NCBI GenBank assembly: GCA_020631735.1
Contig: CM036191.1
Coordinates: forward strand, 40,035,335 to 40,099,334
DNA length: 64,000 nucleotides
Source: Saccharum officinarum
Taxonomy: Eukaryota; Streptophyta; Magnoliopsida; Poales; Poaceae
Direction: 5' to 3'
Shown here: positions 11,971 to 22,824 of the stretch, in pieces
Layout: each line of letters begins with the position of its first letter
Numbering within the stretch: the stretch's first letter is position 1
Notes under the pieces: model-generated
Databases searched by the model: none
Told to the model about the DNA's origin: nothing
The model's input: only the letters and a program-made list of their open reading frames with translations
Position numbers and translations under genes: made by a program

Positions 11971-12868
11971 CTCCCGTGCGCTGAAGGAATTTGAAATGTC
12001 AATGATTGGTGAACTTAGTTTCTTTCTTGGACTTCAAATCAAACAAATAAAGGAAGGAACATTTGTGAGCCAAACCAAGTACATCAAAGATATGCTCAAG
12101 AAGTTTGACATGGAAGATTTAAAGGGCATTACAACTCCAATGGGCACTAGTGGAAGCTTGGATAGTGACAAGAGTGGCAACATGGTGGATCAAAAGCTTT
12201 ATAGATCAATGATTGATAGTCTACTCTATGTGACGGCATCAAGGCCCGATGTGATGTTTAGTGTATGCATGTGTGCAAGATTTCAAGCCTCACCAAGAGA
12301 AAGTCATTTGAAGGCAACAAAGAGAATATTGAGGTACTTAAAGCATACACAAGATGTTGGATTGTGGTATCCCAAGGGTGCAAGTTTTGAGCTAGTTGGA
12401 TATTCGGATTCCGACTATGCCGGTGACAAAGTTGAGAGAAAGAGCACCTCCGGGAATTGTCAATTATTGGGAAGATCACTTGTCTCATGGTCATCCAAGA
12501 AGCAAAATAGTATTGCACTATCTACCGCCGAGGCCGAATACATCGCCGCGGGTAGTTGTTGTGCACAAATCTTGTGGATGAAGGCAACATTAAAGGATTT
12601 TGGAATCAATTTCAAGAATGTGTCATTGCTATGTGACAATGAAAGTGCCGTGAAGCTAACCAACAATCCGGTTCAACATCAAAGAACAAAGCATATTGAT
12701 GTTCGTCATCATTTTATTAGAGATCATCAACAAAAGGGTGACATTGCTATTGAGAGTGTGGGCACCGAAGATCAATTAGCCGATCTATTCACCAAGCCAC
12801 TTGATGAGAAGAGATTTCACAAGTTAAAGAATGAGTTGAACATAATTGACTTCTCCAACATGAGTTGA
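11971..12868 (+). pseudogene. 5'-truncated Ty1/copia pol of Sirevirus type (RT C-terminal part and RNase H)
   Basis: The open frame from about 11971 to TGA at 12866-12868 starts inside reverse transcriptase (FEMSMIGELSFFLGLQIKQ, then the YIKDMLKKFDM and PMG segments). It continues through the connecting region (YRSMIDSLLYVTASRPD, RILRYLKHT) and RNase H (GYSDSDYAG, SWSSKKQNSIALSTAEAEYIAA, CDNESAVKL, HQRTKHIDVRHHFIRDH) to the usual end QLADLFTKPLDEKRFHKLKNELNI. Gag, protease, integrase and the front of RT are missing. The frame is otherwise undamaged, which implies a fairly recent truncation. The long purine-marked spacer and 1.9-kb LTR downstream fit the Sirevirus (SIRE/Maximus) lineage. Confidence 0.88.
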
Positions 12869-13996
12869 TGCACCCCATATATGACATGCCTCTCCGTCGA
12901 GCCCAAGGTACAATTGATTGACATGTCATACATACTATACTAAGGACATGTTTAGTGCATCTAGTCATGATTTCTTATGTTCTAGGCTCATTCATAAAAA
13001 TCAAATGAATTTGAAGTCTATATGGTGCCACTATTGTTTCCATGACTTGTATGATCTAGTGGTAGCATATAACTTGTTTGAGCGCTTGTGATCCTAAGTG
13101 TTTAATCTAGAAAACTTGTCTAAATATTTGCTTCAATATGGTGCATGATAACCCTTCTAGTGAGGTGTGAAGAAGCTTGCTCTTGGTTCAAACCGAAGAA
13201 TTTTATTTATGCAAGCAATCTAAGTTGAATCACAAACTTGATCCTCACCCCATAATTCAACATGATATTCTATCTAAAATTGGTCCCTTGAGGTCATTGG
13301 TGCCAAAGGGGGAGAAAATATTGTTCATAAAGATAGAATCTAAAGGGGGAGAATACCTAAAGGAGAGAATTGATAAAAGAAGGGGATCAACTAAAATTTT
13401 GAGCACACAAGTAGGGGGAGCAAGCTCTTAAACATGAATGTTGCATTTTCATGTGCACTTCATATATATGATGCATTGTTATGCATGTTTTTTTCTTCGA
13501 TACTTTGCTTGTGTGATGTTTTGCTAGTATACAATTGAATGGTGTATTGAAGTACTAGCATGAATAGAAAGTAGTTAGATTTTTCTTGCTTCATGTTTTT
13601 CAAAGTGGTACTAGAACCTTGCTTATAATGTTGATCTCACAAGGTTTCTAGTTTTGTTTGTGTTTTTCCAAGTGGTATCTAACTACACAAGGTGCTAAGA
13701 TGGTGTTTATTGCTACTCCGATGGTATCACGCTTCAAAGGTCTATAATCTAAAACACTTAGCACCTATTGGTAGTCAATGCTCCTAATCTTTCCTATCTA
13801 ACATGTATGCTTCCTATATCCAAACATATAGCATACATGTAGGGGGAGCTATTGCTATCATTTTGAATTCATGATCACATGTCCATAATTCTTACACAAG
13901 GTAATATACTTGGACAATGTGACATGAGTTCAATCAAAATTTTATCATAATATCTTTGTGAAAGGGTTGTCACCAATTACCAATAAGGAGGGAGAT
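12869..13996 (+). other. Sirevirus 3' spacer with several polypurine-tract-like motifs
   Basis: This 1.1-kb stretch between pol and the 3' LTR has no credible gene; the 84-codon frame at 13177-13431 has no recognisable features. Purine words occur at about 13305 (AAAGGGGGAGAAA), 13342 (AAAGGGGGAGAA), 13411 (GTAGGGGGAG) and 13841 (AGGGGGAG). The last one, AAGGAGGGAGA at 13985-13995, sits directly before the LTR and is the likely primer for plus-strand synthesis. Multiple polypurine copies are a reported Sirevirus trait. Confidence 0.7.
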
Positions 13997-14576
13997 TGAA
14001 AGCTCTATGTTTGGTGTTGGTAATTAGTGACAATGCCTAAGTACTAATCCTATGCCTAAGTTATATGTAGCATATGAGGATTAGTACATTCCAAGGTTGG
14101 TGGCAAAATGGACATGGTGATCATGACGACCACACTTAGATCTGGACGCAACTCTACGTGATCAAGGCAAAGGTATATGCTTAAGGGTTGTGTTTTAGTA
14201 ACCAAGACACCTAGTGGGTGTGGTTACATTATAAGATAAGATAGCCGTACTATAAAGAGGGGAATGACGCGGCTATTGAACTCCTAAGTGCCTCTAGGTG
14301 TGCATTTCATATCATATGCATTTGGATAGAACTAATAACGCCTCGAAAAATGATTGTGAAAATACTAACACACTCGCACATGACGTCATCACTTGGTGGT
14401 GTTAGCACATTTGCGATGGCGGTGGAGTTTGAGCGGTAGAGAGGGTTTGGGATCCTCTCTCCCTCCGCCGAGCTTGCGAGGCGGGATTCAGGCGTTTTCG
14501 AGGAGTTGAAACGAATATTTTTCACTACGCCGAAAGTTGGAAAAGAAACGGAGGCGAACGGAGGTCACAGGAGTGA

Positions 14577-14960
14577 CCGGACGCTGGACCGGACGCGGTC
14601 TCTGTTTGACCGGACGCGTCCGGTCAGTGTTCAGCGTGCGCACGTGTTTCAGTTGTTTGATCGGACGCGAGGCGCGTCCGGTCACAGTCGATCGGACGCG
14701 TCCGGTCGTTCAGGGAGCTTACTGGACTCCAACCGGACACGGGCACTGTGGCATCCGGTCAGTTCTTCAGCGCGTCCGGTCACTGTTTCGTTGGAGCGCT
14801 GCTCAGACTTGACCAGCGCGTCCGGTCCGTCTCGGGACCAGCGCGTCCGGTCAAGTCCGGTCGTTGCGACCAGCGCGTCCGGTCGGTGTTTCACGAAAAT
14901 AGCCGTTGTGTGATCGGCGCGTCCGGTCAGTTTGACCAGCGCGTCCGGTCAGCGCGACTG
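14577..14960 (+). promoter_or_regulatory. Palindromic GCGTCCGGTC array in the LTR upstream of the TATA box
   Basis: Nine exact copies of GCGTCCGGTC lie in under 400 bases, along with inverted copies (GACCGGACGC) and two fused full palindromes (ACCGGACGCGTCCGGT, and a one-base variant). Variants such as GCATCCGGTC and AAGTCCGGTC also occur. The array is CpG-dense in otherwise AT-rich DNA and ends about 45 bases before the TATA box, where an enhancer or methylation target would be expected. Its function is inferred only. Confidence 0.75.
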
Positions 14961-15004
14961 CGGCTATTTCAAGTGCGTAACGGCTATATTCGAAGGGGTA
15001 CGTC

Positions 15005-15012
15005 TATAAATA
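15005..15012 (+). promoter_or_regulatory. TATA box of the Sirevirus LTR
   Basis: TATAAATA in the context CGTCTATAAATACTCG lies about 900 bases before the LTR end, a plausible position for the U3/R boundary. Confidence 0.65.
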
Positions 15013-15908
15013 CTCGTTGGCCGGCTCAATGCTCTCCCTCTTGGACTTTTGACATACTTGTGAGCACTTTGAGCTAAGCAACTCCCATCCCACTCATCTC
15101 TCTTGCTTCTTTACATATTCGAAGTGAGATTGGTGATCCAAGTGCATTTGCATTGTGAGATAGCATCTATTTGGCACTTGGTGGTTGATTTGCTGCGGGA
15201 TTCTTGTTTCTCTTGGTGGTTGCCACCACCTAGACGGCTTGGAGCAGCTTGGAGGCGTTGGCAAGAGTTGGTGATTGTTCTTGGCCACCTCCGGTGATTG
15301 TGAGGGGTTTTGTGCCTACCTCGGCGAAGCGTCAAAGGCAACGTTAGTAAATTGCTCGTGTCATTGCAACCTTTTGCCATTTGGTAGGTTCTTGTGGCGC
15401 CTTTTGAGAGGCTCGGTGTGAGACCGATTAGTCACCGAACCACATGGCGAACAGAGACACAACGGGGACTAGCGTGCCGGCAAGCACGTGAACCTCGGGA
15501 TAAATCTTCATGTTATCACTTTCATATTGTGATTGATTGATCCCGGTGTTCGGTTGTCTTGGTATTCAGTGTTGATCATATTGGTTGGCTCAATACTTCG
15601 CCCCTCGGTGATAACCTCCTAACTCTCATTTGTATTATCTTCTTAGTTACCTTTGCTAGCTAGTTAGCTTTGCTAGAGTAGCTCTTTTGTGTAGCTTGCT
15701 AGTTGTTGTTGTTGTTTCCCTCTCGGTTTGCTTGTGCGGTTGAGTGCAAATATACTATAATTTTGAATTGGATAGGTGGCTTGCAAACACCCCGTAGGCT
15801 AAGCAAAACTCACTTCTCGCTATTTGTTGTATTGATAAACTTGTTTAGCTTGTCTTGTAGAAAATTTTTAAAGGCTATTCACCCCCCTCTAGCCATCAAG
15901 ACCTTTCA

Positions 15909-16267
15909 ACAGGTCAGGTCGTTACCGCTTTTTCTTTCTTGGTCGTCACGCTGCACGGGTTGGTCCGTCCGTCCGGACGGACGCCCTCAAGCAAGTGTTT
16001 CCGCATTGCCTTGGGCGGTCCGGTTTTTCCAGGGCACCTCTCCGGAAAAAGAATTCAAATGTACAAGATCACATTTCTAACACGTACTATATGAATTGAG
16101 TGTCAAAAGAAGAGAGATGCACGTATTCAGAATCAAATATCTAAATTTCTCCTGCTTTTCAGTTATAATCCATAGAGAGGGCTACTCTGTGAGTTGTGAC
16201 ATAGCCGTGACTCCCGCCGACAGGTGGGCCACTGCACGCATAATAATAAGGCAAAAACCACGCCGCC
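15909..16267. other. Intergenic spacer and promoter-proximal region of gene copy B
   Basis: A near-perfect palindrome, GTCCGTCCGGACGGAC, lies at about 15966-15981 and resembles the ends of the TGCAAC elements. It could be the far end of the element interrupted by the Sirevirus. The rest shows no gene. Confidence 0.35.
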
Positions 16268-16268
16268 C

Positions 16269-16275
16269 TATATAC
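16269..16275 (+). promoter_or_regulatory. TATA box of unknown gene copy B
   Basis: CCCTATATACC lies about 120 bases before the ATG at 16391 in a region that shifts to GC-rich sequence, as is common for grass promoters. Confidence 0.55.
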
Positions 16276-16390
16276 CTTCGGGGCAAACCACGCCCAAATC
16301 GAGCCGCCCCCGCCCGCACCAGTCCGCCTTCTACCTCCCGCCCGCGCGCTCCCAAATCCCCCATTCCCCAAACCCTACCCCGCCTGCGCC

Positions 16391-18409
16391 ATGGCTTCCT
16401 CCTTGGCCCGCCGCCTGGCCGAGGCGGCGATTGCCGAGCTCCGCGCTTCCTCTCTACCGGTCGCCTCCTCGGCTCCATCGCTCGCCGTCGCCTTGTTGGC
16501 GGCTCCATCGGCGAGCTCCATCCACGTGTCGGCGGCTCGCACGACATCCCCCAACGCCTTCTTCTCGGTTACCTTCCCGGCGGCATCGGCGGCGAGGAGC
16601 GCGCTCGGAGCGAAGATGTCGTGCACACCCCCAGAGGCGGCTCCCTCGGCGATCTCCATCGTCTCCGCGGCTCCCCCGACGTCCCCGACTACCTTCCCGG
16701 CGGCCCCGGCGGCGAGCAGCGCGCTCGGAGCGAAGATGTCGTGCACATCCCCAGAGGCAGCTCCATCGGTGATCTCCATCTTTGCTTCGGCGGCTCCCCC
16801 GACGTCCCCGACTAACTTCCACGCGTCCACCTCCCCAGCGGCCTCGGCAGCGAGCAGCGCGCTGGGTTCATCCCCAACGCCGGCCCCATTTCGCTCCCTG
16901 GCGGCGATTAGTTCGGGTGCGGAAGATGACCGCTGTGAGTCTGGATCTGTCCTCGTCAGGTTTCCTTCTGCTATCAGAAACGACCGAAGGTACACCATCA
17001 GGCTTCCTTCTGACTGTGAGTCTGGATCTGTCCTCATCAGGCTTCCTTCTGCTATCAGGAACGACCGCAGGTACACCATCTGGCTTCCTCCTGCTATCAG
17101 GAATGACCGAAGGTACTATTCCAATTGGGCTTCGACTTCGTGGGAGCAGACAACGCCGAAGGAGATCCCCCCGTCACCTCAGGTAGGCTGGGAATGAAAC
17201 TGTGTCTCAACATTAATGTTTTATGCCCATTAGTTATTGCCCAGTACTTTACACAGTTTGCTAAGATGCTGTTCTTCATAAAAAATTCTAGTGTCGTAAC
17301 AAAGAATGTGAGATATATATGGATCTAATTACACTAGAAAAACCTGGGGTAATGCTGTGTCAGTTTGAATTCTGCACCTGTTTGGCATCAGAATAGATGT
17401 GAAGTTAGATACTAGTGTCCAGTTTAACTTTTATTAGAATAGAGGTTGACATCAGAATAGACTGTATCTAACTTATGCATTTAGAGCAGGTGAAACTTGA
17501 TTCCTTGGTGTCTTGTATATGTAGGTTCCCCTTGGCTCACGGCCGTTCACATCACAGGCGACCCCAACGCCACATTCTGAACTCAGCCCAAGGGTAAGAG
17601 TAAGCTTCTATTGGCTATTTTTGCCCACCCCCCCCCACAGTTGCATTGATTTGTGTTATTGCTTTACAGAGTGTTCTGTATCTTATTGACCTTTTGGATG
17701 GAATGGTGTTAAGTACCAATGAAGAACTCATGTTTAGAAAAGCATTCAATGAGAAATTTCCTCGTTTCAAGGTTTTATTCTGAACTTCTATTTTTAGGTA
17801 GTATTCCAAACTTCTATTCAAGCGTTCAATCGAAATTATGAATATTTTTTCCTTTTATAATTTTAGGTAGCTGACATCTTGAACCACCTTGAGACTGAAG
17901 ACTTTACCATTGAGGAGTGGTGCTTTATGCTTAAGATAATTCACTCTAAGCTAGGTCAGAACAAAGGGCTTGTTGAGCTGCTTTTGCAAGAGGTAGTTGT
18001 GAATGAAACTGAACTCACTTTGTTAAATACAAATCTCTATAGCTCTCGTTTTTGTTGACTTGGCTTGTGTAAAAAACTGTTAGGACACAAATTTATCTTC
18101 CACAAATCATGAGATAACGAGGAATCTTGTGCTGGCAAGAGTGGAGACTAAGATTGACATCCTCACAGAGAAGGTCGATAAAGGCCATTCTGATATTCTG
18201 AAGTGTGTGCGTGTCTCAAACAAGGGCGAGTGGGGAACTATTGAGGTGTTTGGAAAGAAACTGTAAGACTTGCCAACTGCCCTGTCTTATTTCAGTTAAT
18301 TTTACTGTTGTAGTTGATTTTACTGTTGTATTGACACAAGTATCTTTACAGAGACCTCACTAAACTTGAATTTGTAAGGAAACTGATTGGGATCGTAACG
18401 GGAGTCTAG
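16391..18409 (+). CDS. Unrecognised gene, copy B (complete model, six exons, 441 residues)
   Basis: The exons are 16391-17182, 17525-17593, 17670-17771, 17867-17992, 18084-18262 and 18352-18409. All junctions are GT-AG, phases agree, and the stop is TAG at 18407-18409. The start ATG lies in GCGCCATGGCT, a strong grass start context, about 120 bases below a TATA box. Residues 1-264 form one long Ala/Ser/Pro-rich exon whose N-terminus (MASSLARRLAEAAIAELR) could be an organelle transit peptide. This part contains in-frame tandem repeats of 40 residues (FPAA..SSALGAKMSCT..) and of 27 and 14 residues (PSAIRNDRRYTI..). Residues 265-441 match copy A: VPLGSRPFTS, LIDLLDGMVLSTNEEL, VADILNHLETEDFTIEEWCFMLKIIHSKLG, RVETKIDILTEKVDKG and LDLTKLEFVRKLIGIVTGV. 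I know no family for it. Both copies keep the C-terminal frame open, which argues for a real gene. The exon-1 reading frame is less certain because other frames are also open there. Confidence 0.65.
16571..16850 (+). repeat. 120-base in-frame tandem repeat in exon 1 of copy B
   Basis: The block starting ACCTTCCCGGCGGC at 16571 recurs at 16691, exactly 120 bases (40 codons) later. A third, partial and altered unit starts near 16811 with a small insertion. The units are closely similar, including GAAGATGTCGTGCACA. Confidence 0.8.
16934..17115 (+). repeat. 81-base and 42-base in-frame tandem repeats in exon 1 of copy B
   Basis: TGTGAGTCTGGATCTGTCC at 16934 recurs at 17015 (81 bases, 27 codons). 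The inner GCTATCAGGAA block recurs again at 17093 after 42 bases (14 codons). All periods are multiples of three. Confidence 0.8.
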
Positions 18410-20427
18410 GTAAGAAAAGTTAAGACATATGATGCACTTTTAATGTTCCTGCTCAGATTGTGATTTGAGTACTAATCGTGTGTCAAATTAATTGAAGTTT
18501 GTGATCTCATTTATGTCAATTCATTGGTGACAATACCTCCAGCGTTTTTAATGAAATCTGAAATACTTTACAGGACATGACCCTGGACTTCCCACCTGGA
18601 CATGACAAGGGTGGTGTCCACAAGGAGTTTAGCTTTGACCACAGTTTTGCGGTTTTTTTCCTGGCAAGTCACAGAATGTAATCTGAACTTAGGACAAGAA
18701 ACGAATTTAAGGTGGAGAGGAACATAGGATGGTTTGGCGGTTTGGCCACAGTTGGCACCACTGGATGACATGTCTTTCATATAAATGTTTTGTGGCTTAG
18801 TCATAGCTCTTGAGCTGTGAAAGTCTACATATTGTGAGAGTATCTGGGTAATAGGTGCCATTCCGGCATGATTTGTCTAGATATTGTTTGTCCTCTTGAC
18901 AGTAGATTCGCTGGGTTTGAACTGAATGATGATGGTTCTTAATATCTGCACTTCCTTAATGATGGTTTGAACTGAATGTATGGGCTTTTAGCTAGTTACT
19001 TCTTAAAACTTGAATCCATGCTTTAGTCTTGCTGTGGAGTGATGATTACTGGATTATATCTAACAAAGTCAGGCAATACCATATTTTTTTGAGTTTCTTC
19101 TTGTATAGCTCAAATATATTTTTTAGTTTCACCATGGTCCACCTGAGTGGTTAGGATCAGACTAGGCAATTCATATTTGGGTATACAATGGACAATTTTG
19201 TCTTAGTTGTTCCGGTAACTTATACGCATGACTGGAAACTGGATGTGGTTTTTTGACGATGACTCGATTATAGCCAGTCCAAAATTTGGTGTGTGACCAC
19301 CTCTTATAGCTACATGTTACTATGCATTTAGGACTGGAGTGTGTTTATTGCAAGAATGCAAGATGCCTCATTTTCTCATATACTCCACTTATGGAAAGCT
19401 GTAAACACCTTTTTACTAACCATGATGCCCAGTTTCTGAATTACCAATAGCTTATGTTCTTGCTGATTGCAAAAGGAAAGTGTACTGTATTTAAATCTTT
19501 ATACCTGCTTATGGATTTCGGAAGAGGTTGCTACAGGCTGTTGTTAGATGAAATCAAGGCACATGAGAGTGTTTATATACCCAAGTGGTTGAGGCTAGCT
19601 ACTATTTCTGCTCTCAAATTGATGTTTTACCTGTAGCCAGCTTCTGTTTTTTTTTTAAAAAAAACTTTTCATGCACTTCTCTTTTAACATCAGTGTCATC
19701 ACTCATCAGCACTATCTTAACATATTTTCTATTAGTTGTAGATCACCTTTTTACAATCTTGTAGTACTTCTAATTCAAAACTAGAAGTCCTGGCATTTTA
19801 GCTTGAAGGTTCAATACTTTTTAGCTAATAATTGTATAATATTGTTTTCCTACCTATACACATCACTGTGAATTATGTGCTGTGTAACTTGAGAAATCAA
19901 ATTAAATACTTTGTGAGAAATATATATTTCTTTGTGGAGAAAATGTTTTGCGCATATTGTTGTCATGGTATACTCCAAAAGTAGCTTTGTGAATGGAGTC
20001 TCCAGGTTCTCCATTTAACAAATCTGAGTATCAATGAGAAAAGGTCCAGGATGCTCTGAGCAGCCAGCACGTCTCCTCTGATGATGTCTCAGCATGTTTT
20101 ATAAGTACTATTGTGCCTGGTTTTTAGGCCTTAATAACGTGGAGATGAACTAGTAAACCTAATGCCTATAGCGGTAGTATTAGCTATCCTACTGGAGATC
20201 ATGTACTTGTGATATTATTGATAGATTATCAGTTAAGTTGCTACTGGGTCTCAATTTTATTTGAGTTGTGTTGCTTTTCCTTACTCTTGTGTACTCTGAT
20301 CCATCACAATGGTATCCAGTGCCTCGGATTCCTTCTGCCCCTCAAATTTTTAGACAGGTTCGACCCACGAATCGTCACCTTAAATCCCAATTTATTGGAG
20401 ATAGCGGTTCCAAATAGAGTCCATCAC

Positions 20428-20808
20428 ATAAATTCCACTTTAAGCCAGTTTAGTTCGTAGGGAAGAAAAACACTGTATCAGGTCATTTGGTAAAGATAAT
20501 AGTTCCTCAGGGGTGCAATTAGTTAATGGTCAACATTTAGTACTCCATGTATTTGCCGACATTTTAATGTGACGGGGAATCTTCTTTTTGCATAGTGGAT
20601 TTGGGGGAGAATTAAGGAAACTAAACAAGGCCTAAGCCAGAGTCGTACAGCAGGTCATAAAGATAATAGTTCCCAGGGGGGTTTATGGTCACACAGGGCA
20701 TACCACACCTATGATGGGACGTGTACCTTGAATTCACATGGAACGGGTCTTCACAGCCCAGCCCAAAAAAAGGCTGTAATCTGGAGCTTCGTCCTTCGTG
20801 AGGGATTA
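20428..20808. mobile_element. Insertion in copy B, class unclear
   Basis: Copy A reads CACATAACGCC where copy B reads CACATAA, then about 380 extra bases, then TTAACGCC. TAA therefore brackets the extra sequence, as in PIF/Harbinger-type insertion, but I see no clear terminal inverted repeat. An internal phrase with AAAGATAATAGTTCC occurs twice (about 20493 and 20658). A deletion in copy A is an alternative explanation. Confidence 0.35.
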
Positions 20809-20829
20809 ACGCCAACTCACCGTGACTGG

Positions 20830-21522
20830 TCACTCTGGGCGTTCGGGTAACCCGTAAAATTCGGGTCGGGTAGTTCGGTTAAGGAGAATTGTTATCCGAT
20901 AACAGCCTAAAAACCCACTACCCGTAGGTTTGGGTACCCGCAAATTCGGGTTCAGGTTCGGGTATACCCAATATACCCGAAATATATAAAATCACAGCAA
21001 AAGTGATAACATCACAGAATTTTGCACAGAATAGATGATAACTCATTAACATAACAGATAAACGACGCATTCAAGTTTTTAACCGCAGGTGCAAACCACA
21101 ACACAGGTACTGAGGTACTGACTACTTAATTACTATTGACAAGATACAAGAGCAAAGTTCAAGCCTACTCCCTGCCATCACAACAGCGCTTATGCTTCAC
21201 ACGGGAACTCAAAGTCTCGGAGAGACGGAGACAGAAGTAAAGAGGTGAGTTAATTGGGAAGCAAAGCCAAGGAGGGCCACGGGAAATCTGGATTGCTCGG
21301 CTGCTCCAGTTTAACTAGTTTGCTACTACACTTAATCGCTGGGAGCCTGATACGTATTCCTATTCGGGTTTTTGGGTATCGGGTGTAACTACCCGAATTA
21401 CCCGATATAAATTCGGGTAATAGAATTCACTGTCCGAACAAGACATCGGATAGTGCGGGTTCGGGTACTTCGGATCGGGGTCCGGGTATTTTGGGTTTGG
21501 TTCGGGTATCGGGTCTTGTGCA
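20830..21522. mobile_element. hAT-like non-autonomous insertion 1
   Basis: The uninterrupted copy A sequence GTGACTGGAAGCGGG is split in copy B, with the 8 bases GTGACTGG present on both sides (20822-20829 and 21523-21530). This is a perfect 8-base TSD. The inserted 693 bases start TCACTCTGGGCG and are rich in CGGGTA/TACCCG words near both ends. The terminal inverted repeats are weak. TSD length and subterminal repeats suggest a hAT-type element. No transposase is present. Confidence 0.65.
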
Positions 21523-21594
21523 GTGACTGGAAGCGGGTCGGTGGGCTCCTCCGCGTTCTCCTCCGTGACGGCGAAGTGGGAAGCGGGCGCGGAG

Positions 21595-22311
21595 CTTAGC
21601 AGCCGGGGACGGGAACATGGCCGACGTTCCCGTTCCGGGAACTTGAACGGGGACATGGTGGGACGCCGTCCCGACGGAAGAAGGAACGCGACTCGCAACC
21701 ACGAGCCCTCAGCCATGGCGAGTTGGGGACATCCACAAGGTACGAAGCGGGTGCGGGGAAGAAGACACACCTCAGGTCGCATCGCTCGCGGTCGCGAGCT
21801 GCTCGGAGCCCCGGACGCCGGCTCCCAGAGGCCGAGGCCACCCGCCGTACGTCGTCCCAGAGTGGGTGGCCGGCCGCCGGCGGCTATGCGGCAGCGGCAC
21901 TGCGACTTTGCTCTCGTCAGCTCGTGTGGTGCGGTGCTCTCGTCAGTTGTGCGGTGCGGCGCCGGCGGCCACCTGCTCGATGGCCGATGGGTGTGTGGGC
22001 GGCGGCGGCGGTTCCCAGGATGGCGATGGGTGTGTGGGCTTAGGGTTCAGTAACTGATGGCCAATATAAAACAAAAAAAAATGATGGGAAAAAAATATGA
22101 CACATAGAGGACTCCAACTCGGCACATACAAGAACAGCTATATCCTGCACAGCACAGGCAACACCTCGTCCCGATGCGTTCCTTACGTGGGTGGTACGCG
22201 TTCCAGTAATTAAAGGAACAAGTGGAAGCTGTATATCCTCCTCGTTCCACAGTTTCTGACAGCATCATACACCACGTTCCCGTACCATGTTCCGGGAACC
22301 TGACTGCTAAG
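21595..22311. mobile_element. hAT-like non-autonomous insertion 2
   Basis: A 717-base insertion has matching ends CTTAGCAG...CTGCTAAG (8-base perfect terminal inverted repeat) and subterminal GGGAACATGG/CCATGTTCC words. It is flanked by the 8-base TSD GCGCGGAG / GCGTGGAG (one difference). Copy A supplies the empty site. No transposase frame is present; the overlapping GC-rich open frames are non-coding. Confidence 0.75.
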
Positions 22312-22605
22312 GCGTGGAGGCGTCGGCAGAGCCGCCCCGCCCCCGCCGCAGCCCTGCTGCCTACTGCACAGCTGCAATCTGCACGCTAGTGCGGCAAGTA
22401 GTTTTTGAGTCTGCCGTGCAAGATTCGCCGCTCAGTTCTTACAGTCCTCAATTTGGTACCAAATTTACAGGTTTTTAGTCGAATTAGAGTCCTTGCAACT
22501 TCTAAACGGTGTGAGAATTAGAGTCCTCTTGACTGGTCGCCTGCTCGGTGGTCGGAATTTTTCTCCAAGTTTTTGACCCAGGCGCCACGTGTTATCGCCA
22601 CCTAC

Positions 22606-22705
22606 NNNNNNNNNNNNNNNNNNNNNNNNNNNNNNNNNNNNNNNNNNNNNNNNNNNNNNNNNNNNNNNNNNNNNNNNNNNNNNNNNNNNNNNNNNNNNNN
22701 NNNNN
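22606..22705. other. Assembly gap (100 N)
   Basis: Exactly 100 N, the usual placeholder for a scaffold join of unknown size. Sequence on the two sides should not be assumed to be contiguous. Confidence 0.98.
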
Positions 22706-22824
22706 AGCCATTTGGCCAAGGACCGTGGAATCGATCGATCGTCCTTGCAGGAGACCAAGCAATGCAGGAACGTGTGGTGACAAGGGCGGCGACGTGTTCA
22801 CCTGTCTGCTCACACAACACTCGC

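Larger units (their letters stand above)
13997..15908 (+). repeat. Sirevirus 3' LTR (1912 bases)
   Basis: The LTR begins TGAAAGCTC and ends ACCTTTCA, giving TG...CA ends with the inverted hexamer TGAAAG/CTTTCA. It follows a polypurine tract immediately and contains a TATA box at 15005-15012 and a palindromic GC array upstream of it. The same LTR family, diverged, is present in the opposite orientation at 25041-38869. The upstream half of the element is missing, so no TSD can be read. Confidence 0.85.
17385..22510. repeat. Segmental duplication, copy B
   Basis: Aligns with 1440-5470 (see copy A). Compared with copy A it lacks about 550 bases before the exon at 17525. It carries three insertions: 20428-20808, 20830-21522 and 21595-22311. 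The stretch 18410-20427 is the duplicated 3' flank and holds no gene that I can support. The end of the duplication lies within 100 bases of the assembly gap. Confidence 0.85.

Noticed and set aside
11185..11994. 269-codon plus-strand frame, and 135-138-codon minus-strand frames, through the TGCAAC array
   Set aside because: The frames are open because the tandem unit has few stops; peptides are periodic on both strands, and no start or splice context supports a gene.
16375..17079. 234-codon minus-strand frame opposite exon 1 of gene copy B
   Set aside because: Antisense frame in a GC-rich repetitive exon; the plus strand has a TATA box, a good start context and consistent splicing.
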